Source: Candidatus Obscuribacterales bacterium (GTDB lineage: Bacteria; Cyanobacteriota; Vampirovibrionia; Obscuribacterales; Obscuribacteraceae). From it: a stretch of DNA of 64,000 bases. The stretch covers positions 62,001 through 126,000 of the forward strand of contig JAIEOQ010000010.1 in NCBI GenBank assembly GCA_019750335.1, in the 5' to 3' direction. How positions within the stretch are numbered: the first letter of the stretch is position 1; every line of letters begins with the position of its first letter. This document shows, piece after piece, positions 40,752 to 49,113 of this stretch. The position numbers and the translations under genes were made by a program. The notes beneath the pieces are model-generated. The model saw only the letters and a list, made by a program, of their open reading frames with translations. It was not told where the DNA came from and made no database searches.

Positions 40752-42674
40752 ATCAGCTTCGTACAGATGTCCTAAAGTGCTGATATCACGTTCGGAGATC
40801 CCGACTTTAGTTTCAGCCGGTGGCATGGTGCAAAACATCACGTCTCCCGGTTTCGGACTATGACCAATAAGCCCGACAGCATGTCCGGCTTCATGCAAGC
40901 AAACAGCCTTTAACTGATTTTGACTCAAAGGCGAATCCGGTGTCGGATCAAGAGTCAATATGGTTATCTTGGCTCGTTCTATCTCTTTGCCTTTTGAAGA
41001 TAGCTGTGTTTCGCCACCTTCAGTTACTGAAGAGACTTTAGTTGCGTCGTTCGTCCAGGCGCAAACAATATCCGCATCGTCGGCATGATTGACAAACTCA
41101 AATCTTAAATGTCCTCTGGAAGCAGCAGCCCATTGCCTGAAAGCATTTTGCAGCAAGCCGTTATATTCACTGCGGAAGCCTGAAACATTATTTCCGGACT
41201 CCAAGCAAACTTTAAGCGGCATTTTTGCTTCAGACCATTTATGCACACCGCCTTGAGTAGTGTAAGCAAAATAATCATTGACGTTTTTACCTTCGGCTAA
41301 AAGCTGCTTCTCTACAGCCGACTGTTCATCGACTTCCTGAGCGAGATGGGTTACCAGGTCACGTACTTTATTTGCTAATGAATCGTTGGGAAAACGTTTC
41401 AAATATTCTTTGTATGTTTCCACCGAATCTTTCAAACGTCCTTCATTTTGAAAGCTGCTGGCTAAATTAAGCCAAGGAGCGCTACGTTTCGGATTAATGG
41501 CAATTGCCGTTTGCAAATGTTCGACTGCCAGATCGTTTTGTCCAAGACGACAAAAAGCCAAACCAAGATTAGTATGAGCTGAAGAGAGATTAGGAAATTC
41601 ATCAAGCGCTTTATTAAGCAGATCGACCGCTAAATGATATTTCTCCTGACGCATCATCTCGTAAGCTTGGCTGGCCAAAAGCATCGCTTTATACTCCGAT
41701 GGCGTAATTAAACGTCCTTCGGCTAAATAACGTACTTTAGCTAATTTGGACGGACCTTGATGATGGATGGACACCGTATCAAGCTTCTTTTTGATCTCCG
41801 GGTTGTCCCAAGGACCGCTTGTCGCAACATTACTTTGCTCGGCTGGCGCTTGAGTTTCTTTATTGCGCGCTTGCTCCGGTGGCGAAACTACGTTCGGCAC
41901 TACCGGCATTTTTTTCTCTTCAGCCATGGCAATTTTTTGATTGCTTTCAATTACGCTTAAATTGTCTTTCGCACTTTCTTTGGCGATCTCAGGTTCATTG
42001 GAAGAATCAAGCAAAGATACGGCACGAGTAGCAGTTTCTTTGGCTTCGCCCATTTTGCCTTCGTTGCCTAAAGTCGTTGCCAACAAATTCAAATCAGAAC
42101 CAATTTTAGGATTGTTAGTGCCAAGCTCTTTTTCTTTAATTGCCACAATTTGGCGATAACAAGCTTCGGCAACAGCAAGATTGTTTTTCATGGAAGCGTA
42201 AGCTGCTTCAGCCGGGAGAATGCTCAATAAGCGCGGATGATTAGGACCTAACTTGCGGCGCCAGATTTCATCAACTCGTTTTAGAAATATTTCAGCTGCT
42301 AAATGATCCCCAAGCTGCTGATTGCAAAGGGCAAGCCCGTAAAGGTCGTCGGCAACATCGAGACTTTCGGCACCTTGCAGCTTTTGCTCAAGAGACAAAG
42401 CCCGTTCAAAATATTCTTTGGCAAGATTGTATTCTCCTTGCCGCAAATACAAGTCACCCATACTGTGCAAAGTAACACCCATACGCGGATCGTTATCTTT
42501 GAACTTACGAGTATCATCCAAAGCTGCTTTCAATAATTGAGCAGCCTCTTCATAATGCCCCTCTTGAAGACAGGTTCTGCCCTGACGAATATTGTCCGTC
42601 CAAGCCGAACCTTTAGCAAAAGCCGGTCCAGCAAATAATAAAGCAATCAATATTCCCGCACTTATTCGTCGCAT
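40719..42674 (-). CDS. TPR protein fused to a matrixin-like zinc metalloprotease
   Basis: 651 residues. A signal peptide (ISAGILIALLFAGPAFA), a first TPR block with kinesin-light-chain-like spacing (~30-225), a Gln/Pro/Ala-rich linker, a second TPR block (~335-435), then a C-terminal metalloprotease domain of ~170 residues with HEAGHAVGLIGH (~594-605; three His ligands and the catalytic Glu) and a Met-turn candidate in DVMFCTM. That is the M10 (matrixin/metzincin) signature. It would be an exported protease with a long protein-binding arm. No propeptide cysteine switch is obvious. Its target is unknown. Confidence 0.86.
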   Translation of the reverse strand: MRRISAGILIALLFAGPAFAKGSAWTDNIRQGRTCLQEGHYEEAAQLLKAALDDTRKFKDNDPRMGVTLHSMGDLYLRQGEYNLAKEYFERALSLEQKLQGAESLDVADDLYGLALCNQQLGDHLAAEIFLKRVDEIWRRKLGPNHPRLLSILPAEAAYASMKNNLAVAEACYRQIVAIKEKELGTNNPKIGSDLNLLATTLGNEGKMGEAKETATRAVSLLDSSNEPEIAKESAKDNLSVIESNQKIAMAEEKKMPVVPNVVSPPEQARNKETQAPAEQSNVATSGPWDNPEIKKKLDTVSIHHQGPSKLAKVRYLAEGRLITPSEYKAMLLASQAYEMMRQEKYHLAVDLLNKALDEFPNLSSAHTNLGLAFCRLGQNDLAVEHLQTAIAINPKRSAPWLNLASSFQNEGRLKDSVETYKEYLKRFPNDSLANKVRDLVTHLAQEVDEQSAVEKQLLAEGKNVNDYFAYTTQGGVHKWSEAKMPLKVCLESGNNVSGFRSEYNGLLQNAFRQWAAASRGHLRFEFVNHADDADIVCAWTNDATKVSSVTEGGETQLSSKGKEIERAKITILTLDPTPDSPLSQNQLKAVCLHEAGHAVGLIGHSPKPGDVMFCTMPPAETKVGISERDISTLGHLYEADLAAIPVSFNQ

Positions 42675-42699
42675 CAGTATCTATTCCTCTAAATTTTGC

Positions 42700-43164
42700 T
42701 TATTGACTTCCCGCATATTTGCTTTCAATAGCCAACACTTTGTTTAAGCGTCTTTGATGCCGTTCCAAACCGGAAAAACGTGCCGCAAGAAAGCTTTTTA
42801 AAATCTCAAAAGCTAAGCTAGGACCAATTACTCTGGCACCCATACAAATTACGTTCGTGTCATCATCTTCCCGTCCTTGACGAGCCGAAAAAGTATCGTG
42901 ACACAAACCGGCACGAATACCGGGGATTTTGTTGGCTGCCACACAAGCACCGACACCGCTGCCACAAATAACGACACCGACATCAGCTTTGCCCGCTTTG
43001 ACAGCTTCACCGACAGCAAGAGCATAATCAGGATAATCAACAGCTTCCAGACTGTTAGTGCCTAGGTCAATCAGTTCATAGCCTGACTTCTTGAGAAACT
43101 CGACTACTTCAACTTTAAGGGGATAACCCGCATGATCACAACCGATTGCGATTTTTTCAGCCAT
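42700..43164 (-). CDS. rpiB: Ribose-5-phosphate isomerase B
   Basis: 154 residues of the RpiB/LacAB family, interconverting ribose 5-phosphate and ribulose 5-phosphate. Key features are GCDHAGYPLK at the N-terminus, DYPDYA, the catalytic Cys in VVICGSGVGACVAANK, and the HDTFSARQGREDDDTNVICMGAR block. It lies 25 bases upstream of the TPR-metalloprotease gene on the same strand, and diverges from a kinase gene. Confidence 0.95.
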   Translation of the reverse strand: MAEKIAIGCDHAGYPLKVEVVEFLKKSGYELIDLGTNSLEAVDYPDYALAVGEAVKAGKADVGVVICGSGVGACVAANKIPGIRAGLCHDTFSARQGREDDDTNVICMGARVIGPSLAFEILKSFLAARFSGLERHQRRLNKVLAIESKYAGSQ

Positions 43165-43256
43165 ATTTGAGAATTCCTGACGCTACGAATAAAGGTCAAT
43201 TATATCGTTTTGCTATACTGTTACGGTTTCAAAAAACTATATTGTGCAAAGTACTC

Positions 43257-44324
43257 ATGCCTGAAGTCCTCCATAATCGTTATCAAATAACCAGCAAGCT
43301 GGGTCAGGGCGGTATGGGCACGGTTTATATGGGTGAAGATTTGCACCTGAATAACCGCCGCTGCGTGATTAAACAGCTGCGCGACGATTTTTATCGGGAT
43401 GAAGACAAACAGAAAGCAGTAGGCTTTTTCGAACGAGAAGCCGACATGCTCATTCATCTTGAACATCCGAACATAGTCAAGATATTCGACCGCTTCATGC
43501 AAGACGGCAAATATTTTCTGGTCATGGAATATGTCGAAGGCAAAGATTTCCATGAAATCATGCAACGTCGCGAAGGCGAACCATACAACGAAAGTCAAGT
43601 TGTTTCCTGGGCAATTGAGATTTGCGATGTGCTGGATTTTCTTCACCGCCAACATCCACCTGTAATTTATCGCGATCTGAAACCGAGCAACATAATGCTC
43701 AACACAAAAGGTCAGATTAAACTTGTCGATTTCGGCATTGCCCGCCATGTTGAAGAAGAGAACGAAAATACGCATGTGGTTTCAGCCGGCTATTCTCCGC
43801 CTGAACAATACTGGGGTGGCGCAACTCCCCAATCGGATATTTACGCTTTAGGGGCCACAATCAACTTTTTGTTAACAGGCAAAGATCCCGAGCCGCTAAA
43901 GCCATCCTCTCCCCGCGAGCTTAACCCTGAAATTTCAAGTTATATTGATGAAGTAGTGCAAAAAGCCACGGCTCAAGAACCGCAAAGCCGTTTCGATTCG
44001 GTAGTTGAATTTCGCGAAGCGCTTTTGCATGACGGTTTTGAAGAAGCACCGGACAATCCGAAAAGCTGGTTCACTCAAACAGTTGCTGCCGTCATTTTCA
44101 TTCTTGCTTTTGCTCTTGTTTTTATCGGTTGGGAGCCAATCATGAACGCTTTCAAACCGGAATCCGCTCAAGAGATCAACAAAAACGCTCCAGCCGGACT
44201 AATCCAAATGACCGAAAAGGGACAAACTAGCGATCCTCTATTTGGTGGTGCCGCACCGCAAAAAGGATTCTCTTTGGAGCTAAACAATGAAAAAGAGCTT
44301 ACAGATCCCCAAGCTTCACACTAA
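43257..44324 (+). CDS. Serine/threonine protein kinase with C-terminal membrane anchor
   Basis: 356 residues from the ATG at 43257 (the frame is open further upstream, but this is the natural family start). Kinase features: glycine loop GQGGMGTVYMG, catalytic YRDLKPSNIML (Tyr in place of the usual His of HRD), VDFGIARH and the SAGYSPPEQYW activation-loop end. After the kinase domain there is one membrane helix (VAAVIFILAFALVFIGW) and a ~60-residue outer tail. A possible extended -10 (TGCTATACT, 43210-43218) lies 38 bases upstream. It resembles the third kinase (62-63 kb), including the same YRDLKPSN and GYSPPEQY motifs, so these two are paralogues. Confidence 0.92.
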   Translation: MPEVLHNRYQITSKLGQGGMGTVYMGEDLHLNNRRCVIKQLRDDFYRDEDKQKAVGFFEREADMLIHLEHPNIVKIFDRFMQDGKYFLVMEYVEGKDFHEIMQRREGEPYNESQVVSWAIEICDVLDFLHRQHPPVIYRDLKPSNIMLNTKGQIKLVDFGIARHVEEENENTHVVSAGYSPPEQYWGGATPQSDIYALGATINFLLTGKDPEPLKPSSPRELNPEISSYIDEVVQKATAQEPQSRFDSVVEFREALLHDGFEEAPDNPKSWFTQTVAAVIFILAFALVFIGWEPIMNAFKPESAQEINKNAPAGLIQMTEKGQTSDPLFGGAAPQKGFSLELNNEKELTDPQASH

Positions 44325-44327
44325 GCA

Positions 44328-45176
44328 TCAGTGGATTTGATGGTTCAAAGTTAGAACAATCACCGCAAGCCCGAAAAGCAGACGATAGGCCACAAAAACT
44401 ATGGTCGAATGATTTTGCAAATATTTTAAGAGCCACCAAATAGCTAAATAACTCACTATTGCAGAAGTAGCCAGACCGATAGCTAAAGTGAGCATACCGC
44501 TTTGGCCGACTCCGACTTCAAGCATATCTTTTAGCTCGAGCAAACCACTAAGAATAATCGCCGGCAAACCAAGCAAAAAACTGAAACGGGCGGCATCCTC
44601 TCTTTTAATATCCAAAAGCAGAGCAGCAGTCAAAGTGGAACCACTACGCGAGCACCCGGGAATCAAAGCTATAGCTTGACCAAGTCCGACAAGCAAGCCA
44701 TCTCTAACGCCAAGGTCTTCAATGCCGCGGACTTTTTTAGCGATCTTTTCAGCCAGCAAAAGCAAGAGTCCCATAAAAATAGAAGCTCCGCCAATCACTA
44801 AGAGCGAACGAAAAAAGCCATCGGGGGCTTCGATAAATTTTTTCAATATAAAACCAAGAATACAAATGGGAATCGTGCCAACTAGAATTGCTGCTGATAA
44901 GCGCAGATCATGACTCTCTAGATCTTTATTTTTAAGAGCAATAAAAGATCCTTGCAAAATAGAGACTAAATCTTTCCAAAAATATATAAGTACTGCTAGA
45001 ACCGAACCCAATTGAATTACTGCCGAATATGCCACTCCCGGGTCCGACCAACCGAGAAAAGCCGGTACCACACGCAAATGTGCAGTACTGCTAATCGGCA
45101 AAAACTCAGTCAGCCCTTGCACCACGCCTAATACCACTGCTTCAAGTACAGGCATGGAGTTTTGTTCAAGAGTCAT
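44328..45176 (-). CDS. uppP: Undecaprenyl-diphosphatase (UppP/BacA)
   Basis: 282 residues, ~8 membrane helices. It regenerates undecaprenyl phosphate, the lipid carrier for peptidoglycan precursors, by removing a phosphate on the outer side of the membrane. The two active-site motifs are present: GLTEFLPISSTAHL (Glu-rich motif, conserved His) and PGCSRSGSTLTAALLL. The start overlaps the end of the PilZ gene by 11 bases. It fits the wall-synthesis theme seen at 52-57 kb. Confidence 0.95.
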   Translation of the reverse strand: MTLEQNSMPVLEAVVLGVVQGLTEFLPISSTAHLRVVPAFLGWSDPGVAYSAVIQLGSVLAVLIYFWKDLVSILQGSFIALKNKDLESHDLRLSAAILVGTIPICILGFILKKFIEAPDGFFRSLLVIGGASIFMGLLLLLAEKIAKKVRGIEDLGVRDGLLVGLGQAIALIPGCSRSGSTLTAALLLDIKREDAARFSFLLGLPAIILSGLLELKDMLEVGVGQSGMLTLAIGLATSAIVSYLAIWWLLKYLQNHSTIVFVAYRLLFGLAVIVLTLNHQIH

Positions 45177-45924
45177 GTTGATTAACTTCCTTTGTTTCTT
45201 CTATACATGTTTTGATAAAACGACTATTTTCTTTATCGCTTCGCAGCCACTGTGCCAAAGTTCTTTTTGTTTTGTCGTCCGAGTTTTTATCCTCGCCCCG
45301 TATTTTTTTCAGAGCTTGAATCATTTGTTCAATCTGTTCTTTTGTTGATTCTGGCAACTCAACATAAGCAAGTCCAATTTCAGTATCGTGAGAGAGCCAA
45401 TCATAATAAGCTCTGATTACTTGAGCTTTAAGTTGAATCGGCTCTGGTTGAGATTGCAAGCTAAATTCAATCAAAGAGCCCGGTTCAAAATGCTGAGCGA
45501 CATCACCTTTGACTGTAATACCGATGCCCGAACGCGACAGATTACGGCTGACAGCTTGATTGGAAAAAGCTTCAAGCTCCTTTGCCGTAAAAAGCAAGGG
45601 AAAGCTCGCATCGACTCGTGGTTGTTTTCTTTTTTGCAAAGCTGGAGCAAATTTAGGTTGGCGACATTCAAAATAGTTCTCGCCTTGAACTTCTTTGCTC
45701 CCTGAAATCACTGACGACCACAAACCGTTAAATCGATTTGTCAAAAGGTTGTCGACAAACCATATTTTGACACCATTAATTAAATCCGGCGCTTCACCTT
45801 TGCTCCCTTTTATTTTCAAGAGCACAAAGCGGCTATCGGCATCAATAACTTCAGCCCGCCCGTAGCCTGTTTGCTCCGGAGATATTTCCAGCTTGACTTT
45901 GAAAGTTTGACCGCGACGAAACAT
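45166..45924 (-). CDS. PilZ-domain c-di-GMP receptor protein
   Basis: 252 residues: an N-terminal YcgR-like beta domain (~1-95) and a PilZ domain (~97-210) carrying both c-di-GMP-binding motifs, RKQPR (RxxxR) and NLSRSG (NxSxxG). The C-terminus is a charged helix. It should bind c-di-GMP and alter motility, pili or wall synthesis. It is immediately upstream of and overlaps uppP, so c-di-GMP sensing and lipid carrier recycling are translated together. The enzyme that would degrade the signal is encoded at 15.7 kb. Confidence 0.88.
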   Translation of the reverse strand: MFRRGQTFKVKLEISPEQTGYGRAEVIDADSRFVLLKIKGSKGEAPDLINGVKIWFVDNLLTNRFNGLWSSVISGSKEVQGENYFECRQPKFAPALQKRKQPRVDASFPLLFTAKELEAFSNQAVSRNLSRSGIGITVKGDVAQHFEPGSLIEFSLQSQPEPIQLKAQVIRAYYDWLSHDTEIGLAYVELPESTKEQIEQMIQALKKIRGEDKNSDDKTKRTLAQWLRSDKENSRFIKTCIEETKEVNQHDS

Positions 45925-45954
45925 TTAGAGCTTATGCCTCTGAACTTACTTAAA

Positions 45955-46785
45955 TTATCCCATCTTCAGTCCAAGTTTGTAGAGATCCGAAGCACTCCAA
46001 CCTGACTCTTTAGCAAGAACGTTGCAAGCATCTTTCATTCGCGCTCCGGCTGCAACCATCTCTTGCAATTTCAAGGTTACATCCGCCTCAGACCAATTTA
46101 TAGGGTCAGCTTGAGATGCTCCGGCAACCACAAGCACACACTCACCTTTCAACTCTCTTTGCGGCAGAAGCTTAGCCAGCTCCCTTGCCGATAAGCGAAT
46201 ATATTCCTCATGGAGCTTAGTCAACTCACGAGCAAGACAAACTTTGCGATCGCCAAAAACAGTCAGTATGTCATCGATGATTTTAGCTAAATTAGAAGGA
46301 GCAACAAAAAAGATCAAAGTGCGATCGTCAGCCTTGATTTTTTGTAAACGTTCAAGTCGATCTCCTTTTTTGTCCGGCAAAAAACCTTCAAAAGAGAAAC
46401 GATCAACCGGCAAGCCGCTGCCGACAAGGGCGAGAAGCGGCGCACTCGGACCCGGGATCGGGATTATATTCATATCCAAAGCCAGAGCTTTTTGCAAAAT
46501 TTTATAGCCGGGGTCCGAAACCAAAGGCATACCGGCATCCGAAATAAGCGCTACTTTCAAATCTCCGGCAGCAGCTTCAGCTAGTACCGACCCTCGACTC
46601 TCTTCATTATGATCGTGACAGCTGACTAGTTTTTTGTTCAAACCTAAATGGCGGAGCAATTTTATACTCACACGCGTATCTTCAGCCAGAACAAAATCGA
46701 CTTTAGCCAAGAGATCTTTTGTACGCGAACTTATATCTTGCAGATTACCTATAGGCGTACCAATTATATACAACTCTCCTGACAA
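45955..46785 (-). CDS. rsmI: 16S rRNA (cytidine(1402)-2'-O)-methyltransferase
   Basis: 276 residues of the SAM-dependent tetrapyrrole-methylase fold: IIGTPIGNLQDIS at the N-terminus, AEDTRVS, SDAGMPLVSDPGYKI, IPGPSAPLLALVGSGLP and FEGFLP are all diagnostic of RsmI. It methylates the ribose of C1402 in the ribosomal decoding centre. It is 30 bases upstream of the PilZ gene on the same strand. Confidence 0.95.
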   Translation of the reverse strand: MSGELYIIGTPIGNLQDISSRTKDLLAKVDFVLAEDTRVSIKLLRHLGLNKKLVSCHDHNEESRGSVLAEAAAGDLKVALISDAGMPLVSDPGYKILQKALALDMNIIPIPGPSAPLLALVGSGLPVDRFSFEGFLPDKKGDRLERLQKIKADDRTLIFFVAPSNLAKIIDDILTVFGDRKVCLARELTKLHEEYIRLSARELAKLLPQRELKGECVLVVAGASQADPINWSEADVTLKLQEMVAAGARMKDACNVLAKESGWSASDLYKLGLKMG

Positions 46786-46882
46786 CCGGGTCCCCCTTAA
46801 TGTATGAGCAACTGTCCGTCGAAATTCTATTCTGGTGAAGCATAGAGGAATTGCTTAGAAGTAAAATTAAAGCCGTTTTCTC

Positions 46883-46928
46883 TTGACGTTTCCTACTTAT
46901 CTACAAGCTTATCTACAACTGTAGATAA
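46883..46928 (+). promoter_or_regulatory. Operator-like cluster of three TTATCTACA elements
   Basis: After a TTGACG (46883-46888) come two direct TTATCTACA copies (46897-46905 and 46909-46917, a 12-base period) and one inverted copy (46920-46928). The last two form a perfect 9-bp inverted repeat with a 2-base centre. It lies ~145 bases before the DNA methyltransferase gene and overlaps the likely promoter, so it is a good candidate for a repressor site. Confidence 0.55.
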
Positions 46929-46956
46929 TTTAATAGAGTAACCGTCCGAATTCCAC

Positions 46957-46979
46957 TTGTAATAAATCCACAATTACAA
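46957..46979 (+). promoter_or_regulatory. Second inverted repeat upstream of the methyltransferase
   Basis: TTGTAAT and ATTACAA, perfect 7-bp arms with a 9-base spacer, 95 bases before the methyltransferase start. It differs in sequence from the TTATCTACA group and could be a separate operator. Confidence 0.4.
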
Positions 46980-47073
46980 TCCACCTGAATGGTAGTGGCG
47001 TTATAGTTCTAAGGGGCAAGCCTTTTACGTAGAATTGGCTTTCAAAGCCTAAGAAGAAAGAGTTGAATCGAGA

Positions 47074-49107
47074 ATGACAGCAACGATGAGCCGAATAGCC
47101 ATTCAAAAAGCTGTCAATGATTTCCGCTTGAGAGCAGGCTCTGTAATACTCAGTAACCAACTAAATACAAAGTCAATCCAAACGGATATAGATTGCAAAT
47201 GGGATATTGCTGAACTATCTGAACAATATTCATTACTTATATATTTGAATTGGATTGCTATAAAACTTGGCTTTCCTACATACAAAACATCTATTGATCA
47301 AGGATGCGAAGCGGCAAAGTTTCCTTTGCTCAGTTGGAGCTGCCTAGCGAATCAATATCCTTTTCACGAGTTTGCACTCAATGAGTTGTCTTTAAAAGAC
47401 GCCGACAAGCTTTATCAATTTTTGGACAATAATTTCCAGACCGATCTTTTTCTTGCCGGTGAAATCTACCAAAAGACTTTGGCTCAAAATCAGGGCGAAT
47501 ATTACACACCAGCTTGGGTAGTCGCCTGCGCTCTTGAACGCGCATTCACACTCGACCTTGGTTATCTTTTGCACAAACTAAAAAAAGACTCCGACTTCAG
47601 CATTATGGATCCGGCTTGCGGCAGCGGTAATTTTTTATTGGGCACAATCCAATGGCTGCAACAAAATAATTTCGATCAGAAGTTTGTCGCCTCGTTTGCC
47701 GCCAACAATTTATACGGTCAGGATATCGACGGCAAAGCAATATCACTTTGTCGAATTCTTTTATTGCTGTGCCAGTCTTCGTACTTGGCAAACTCTCCTG
47801 AACAAATTGAAACGATCATGACCGGTCTTGCTAAAAACATACTGGTGAAAAACAGTTTGCTTGAAGCAACCATAAAAAAAGAGAAGAGCAGAAAGTTCGA
47901 TCTTATTCTCGGCAATCCACCTTATATCAGCTTCGGTTCGCGAAACCAGGATAAACTCGCACCAAGTTGGCAAAAATATTTGAAAAAATCATTTGCCCAT
48001 TCAGCCGAATACAAAATACGCTTACACTCGATTTTTCAAGAAATCGCCATAAACTGGACAAAAGCGGAAGGACAGATTGCATTTTTGTTGCCCGACGCCT
48101 TCTTGAACGGTAGCTATTACCACAAGCTGCGTCGATTGATTTTGGAACGCTGCCAAATTCTCAGTTTGAGCGAGCTGCCCGAAGACACAATTGCCGCCAC
48201 TGTCGGGCGCTGGTGTATCGCTCACTATAAAGTAACAGATGGTAAAAAATCAGAACCTGTGCAACTCTACAAATTGCACAAAAACAAAAACAGCGAAACA
48301 AAATGGTCAAATTTTATTTTGCCTATTGCTCTTTTAGCCGCTAAAGACAAAGCTCGTTTTCAACTAGTATTTTCCTCGACTGACGCCGAGTTGCTGGAGC
48401 TCCTGGCCTCAGCCCAATTTTTAGGCTACGCCCTGAGCGGTCACACAGGCATACGCGCCCGACACGGACAAACAAGCATCATCGCTAAAGAAAAGAGAAG
48501 CGAATGTTATCAACCCGGCATCATATCCGGTGCCCAGCTTACACCTTATAAAATCAGCCCGCAAAATGACTGGTTGCAAATCGATCCCAAACTGCTTTTT
48601 GCCGGCGGCTTCAATCCGGAGATTATCGGTAAAAACAAAATATTATTGCGCCAAACAGCAGATCGCTTTATCGCCGCCATCGACAAAGACGGTCTTTATC
48701 ATTTGAATAACGTCCACAGCTTTGTCACAAAAACAAATGACCCACACGAGCTAGCTTATTATTGCGGTCTTTTAAATTCCAGTCTTTATCTTCATATCTA
48801 TCGTCTCAAAAGTCGCGAAGATAAACGGGCCCTTGCTCAAATTGATATCGAAATGGTCGAATCAATGCCATTGCCTGCACCTGACTTGCAAAAGCAAAAT
48901 ATGATTGCCGATTTTGTTTCTTTGCTACAGCAAAATCCACAAACGGATCAGCCTCATCAAAGAGCGATTGATTCACTCGTTTACAGCCTTTTCAAGATCT
49001 CAGCTGCCCAAATTATTCACATCGAGCAAAGCACCGGACAAAGCCTCCCCTTGCCAAGCCTTTTAGAATGCGAAACACTGCTAAACTTAAGCGGTGTTTC
49101 CAGCTAG
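47074..49107 (+). CDS. N6-adenine DNA methyltransferase, TaqI/Eco57I-like, apparently solitary
   Basis: 677 residues. An N-terminal helical region (~1-140) precedes a gamma-type amino-methyltransferase domain with GEYYTPAWVV, SAM-binding motif I DPACGSGNFLLG (~179-190) and catalytic NPPY (281-284). A target-recognition domain of the TaqI C-terminal type follows (SGHTGIRAR, IISGAQLTPYKI, LLRQTADRFIA, NVHSF). I see no PD-ExK or other nuclease motif, and no nuclease gene is adjacent, so it is probably an orphan methylase; the N-terminal region is too short and lacks the motif for a typical type IIG enzyme. Its promoter region carries repeated palindromes. Confidence 0.88.
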   Translation: MTATMSRIAIQKAVNDFRLRAGSVILSNQLNTKSIQTDIDCKWDIAELSEQYSLLIYLNWIAIKLGFPTYKTSIDQGCEAAKFPLLSWSCLANQYPFHEFALNELSLKDADKLYQFLDNNFQTDLFLAGEIYQKTLAQNQGEYYTPAWVVACALERAFTLDLGYLLHKLKKDSDFSIMDPACGSGNFLLGTIQWLQQNNFDQKFVASFAANNLYGQDIDGKAISLCRILLLLCQSSYLANSPEQIETIMTGLAKNILVKNSLLEATIKKEKSRKFDLILGNPPYISFGSRNQDKLAPSWQKYLKKSFAHSAEYKIRLHSIFQEIAINWTKAEGQIAFLLPDAFLNGSYYHKLRRLILERCQILSLSELPEDTIAATVGRWCIAHYKVTDGKKSEPVQLYKLHKNKNSETKWSNFILPIALLAAKDKARFQLVFSSTDAELLELLASAQFLGYALSGHTGIRARHGQTSIIAKEKRSECYQPGIISGAQLTPYKISPQNDWLQIDPKLLFAGGFNPEIIGKNKILLRQTADRFIAAIDKDGLYHLNNVHSFVTKTNDPHELAYYCGLLNSSLYLHIYRLKSREDKRALAQIDIEMVESMPLPAPDLQKQNMIADFVSLLQQNPQTDQPHQRAIDSLVYSLFKISAAQIIHIEQSTGQSLPLPSLLECETLLNLSGVSS

Positions 49108-49113
49108 AGGTTC

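Noticed and set aside
46897-46928. DnaA boxes of a replication origin
   Set aside because: TTATCTACA differs from TTATNCACA at a conserved position, no dnaA/dnaN gene is near and there is no AT-rich unwinding element; an operator before the methylase fits better.
47074-49107. Type IIG restriction-modification enzyme
   Set aside because: No nuclease motif is visible in the N-terminal ~140 residues and no separate nuclease gene is adjacent.
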